From NCBI GenBank assembly GCA_002396385.1, contig DGTD01000106.1:1-31293 (forward strand): 31,293 nucleotides of DNA, written 5' to 3'. The notes beneath the pieces are model-generated. The model did not search any database. It saw nothing but the letters and a program-made list of their open reading frames with translations, and was not told where the DNA came from. The DNA is from Bacteroidales bacterium UBA4345 (GTDB lineage Bacteria > Bacteroidota > Bacteroidia > Bacteroidales > Paludibacteraceae). Shown piece after piece: positions 30,819 through 31,293 of the stretch. The translations under genes were made by a program, and so were the position numbers. Numbering within the stretch: the stretch's first letter is position 1; every line of letters begins with the position of its first letter.

Positions 30819-31293
30819 TTACTTGATTGTAATCTTCCAAATAACACCGCTGTGGGCTGGAATGCTGATGGCAACCGGACTGTCTGGCGAGAGCGTCATA
30901 GAGCGGGTTTCGCCATTGATGAGTTCTTTTGCCGCATATTCTTTCCACTTCCCGATACCGAGGTAGTCGAACGCGTGTTCGGCAATGTTCACGGTTACGT
31001 TCACATCTTTATCTTCGAAATTGCTGACTATAAGCAGCAGGTCATTGTCTTTCTTGCGTAAGAATACGTATTGTTTGGTCGAGTCGAAATCGGGATTTTC
31101 GTAGTTGCAGTACATCAAATCGAAAAATTCGCCTTCTGCTATGGCTTTCTCTTTGTTGCAGATGTTCAACAACTTGGCGTAGCGTTTCTGGAGCGCTTTT
31201 TGTTCGGCGGTCAGCTTTTTCCCGTCCATTTTCCCGCCGTTGACCCAGTTTCTGATGCTCTCAACGCTCCAATAGTCGAAAATGGTGGTGCGT
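30819..31293 (-). CDS. GH13 alpha-amylase, C-terminal part (runs off right edge)
   Basis: The minus-strand frame is open from the window edge (RTTIFDYWSVESIRNWVNGG) to a stop at 30819. The internal ATG at 31229 is not the real start. The RTTIFDYWS segment just before the end of the barrel, the helical YAKLLNICNKEKAIAEGEF, then the beta-sandwich YVFLRKKDNDLLLIVSNFED and IPAHSGVIWKITIK are the C-terminal parts of Bacteroidales alpha-amylases (family GH13), of which the catalytic barrel lies outside the window. These enzymes cleave alpha-1,4-glucans such as starch. The neighbours, outside the window, should include starch-utilization genes if it is part of such a locus. Confidence 0.85.
   Translation of the reverse strand, partial: RTTIFDYWSVESIRNWVNGGKMDGKKLTAEQKALQKRYAKLLNICNKEKAIAEGEFFDLMYCNYENPDFDSTKQYVFLRKKDNDLLLIVSNFEDKDVNVTVNIAEHAFDYLGIGKWKEYAAKELINGETRSMTLSPDSPVAISIPAHSGVIWKITIK

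Overview
The window looks like chromosome from a member of the order Bacteroidales. Evidence for this is the Bacteroidetes-type promoter box (TAnnTTTG) in front of many genes, a gingipain-like C25 peptidase with a type IX secretion (T9SS) sorting tail, a BspA-type leucine-rich-repeat protein, small outer-membrane barrels, and absence of strong Shine-Dalgarno dependence. I cannot place it to genus from sequence alone.

Layout. 1-134: start of an XRE-type regulator running off the left edge. 135-1011: gene-poor, with repeats and palindromes. 1012-5325: a lipoprotein, then a minus-strand set (small membrane protein, DUF4197 protein, GT2 glycosyltransferase, flavin reductase, PolB-like 3'-5' exonuclease). 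5511-7291: the grpE-dnaJ chaperone operon. 7422-8810: ApbE flavin transferase plus a small unknown protein. 8942-10830: trmD and a MscS-type channel. 10965-17084: two related outer-membrane barrels that flank an AT-rich orphan (possibly uracil-DNA-glycosylase-like), the secreted C25 peptidase and a coiled-coil tail protein. 17225-20505: an AT-rich accessory island, discussed below. 20694-26539: an unknown protein, an SMP-30-type lipoprotein, an LRR-DUF1963 fusion and release factor 3. 26730-29846: a graveyard of mobile DNA (phage head-morphogenesis fragment, terminase tail, AbiE-like pair with a truncated toxin, broken TOPRIM mobilization-type gene). 29839-30735: an AT-rich PD-(D/E)XK-like gene. 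30819-31293: the C-terminal part of a GH13 alpha-amylase.

The most interesting part is 17225-20505. A long, nested inverted-repeat leader precedes a 71-residue HTH regulator. A palindromic operator candidate then precedes three tightly packed genes: a restriction-fold nuclease-like protein, a nitrilase-superfamily amidohydrolase with an extra C-terminal domain, and an EndoIII-like HhH-GPD DNA glycosylase with an iron-sulfur cluster motif. The first two overlap by ATGA and the second and third are one base apart, so they must be expressed together. A nuclease plus a base-excising glycosylase plus an amidase suggests recognition or processing of modified DNA, perhaps anti-phage. I do not recognise this combination as a named system. 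The functional idea is inference; the gene identities rest on visible motifs.

The second notable story is the AbiE-like locus. Its antitoxin is intact, but the toxin gene is cut after about 115 codons and joined out of frame to the tail of a phage terminase gene. No tRNA, rRNA or CRISPR array was seen.
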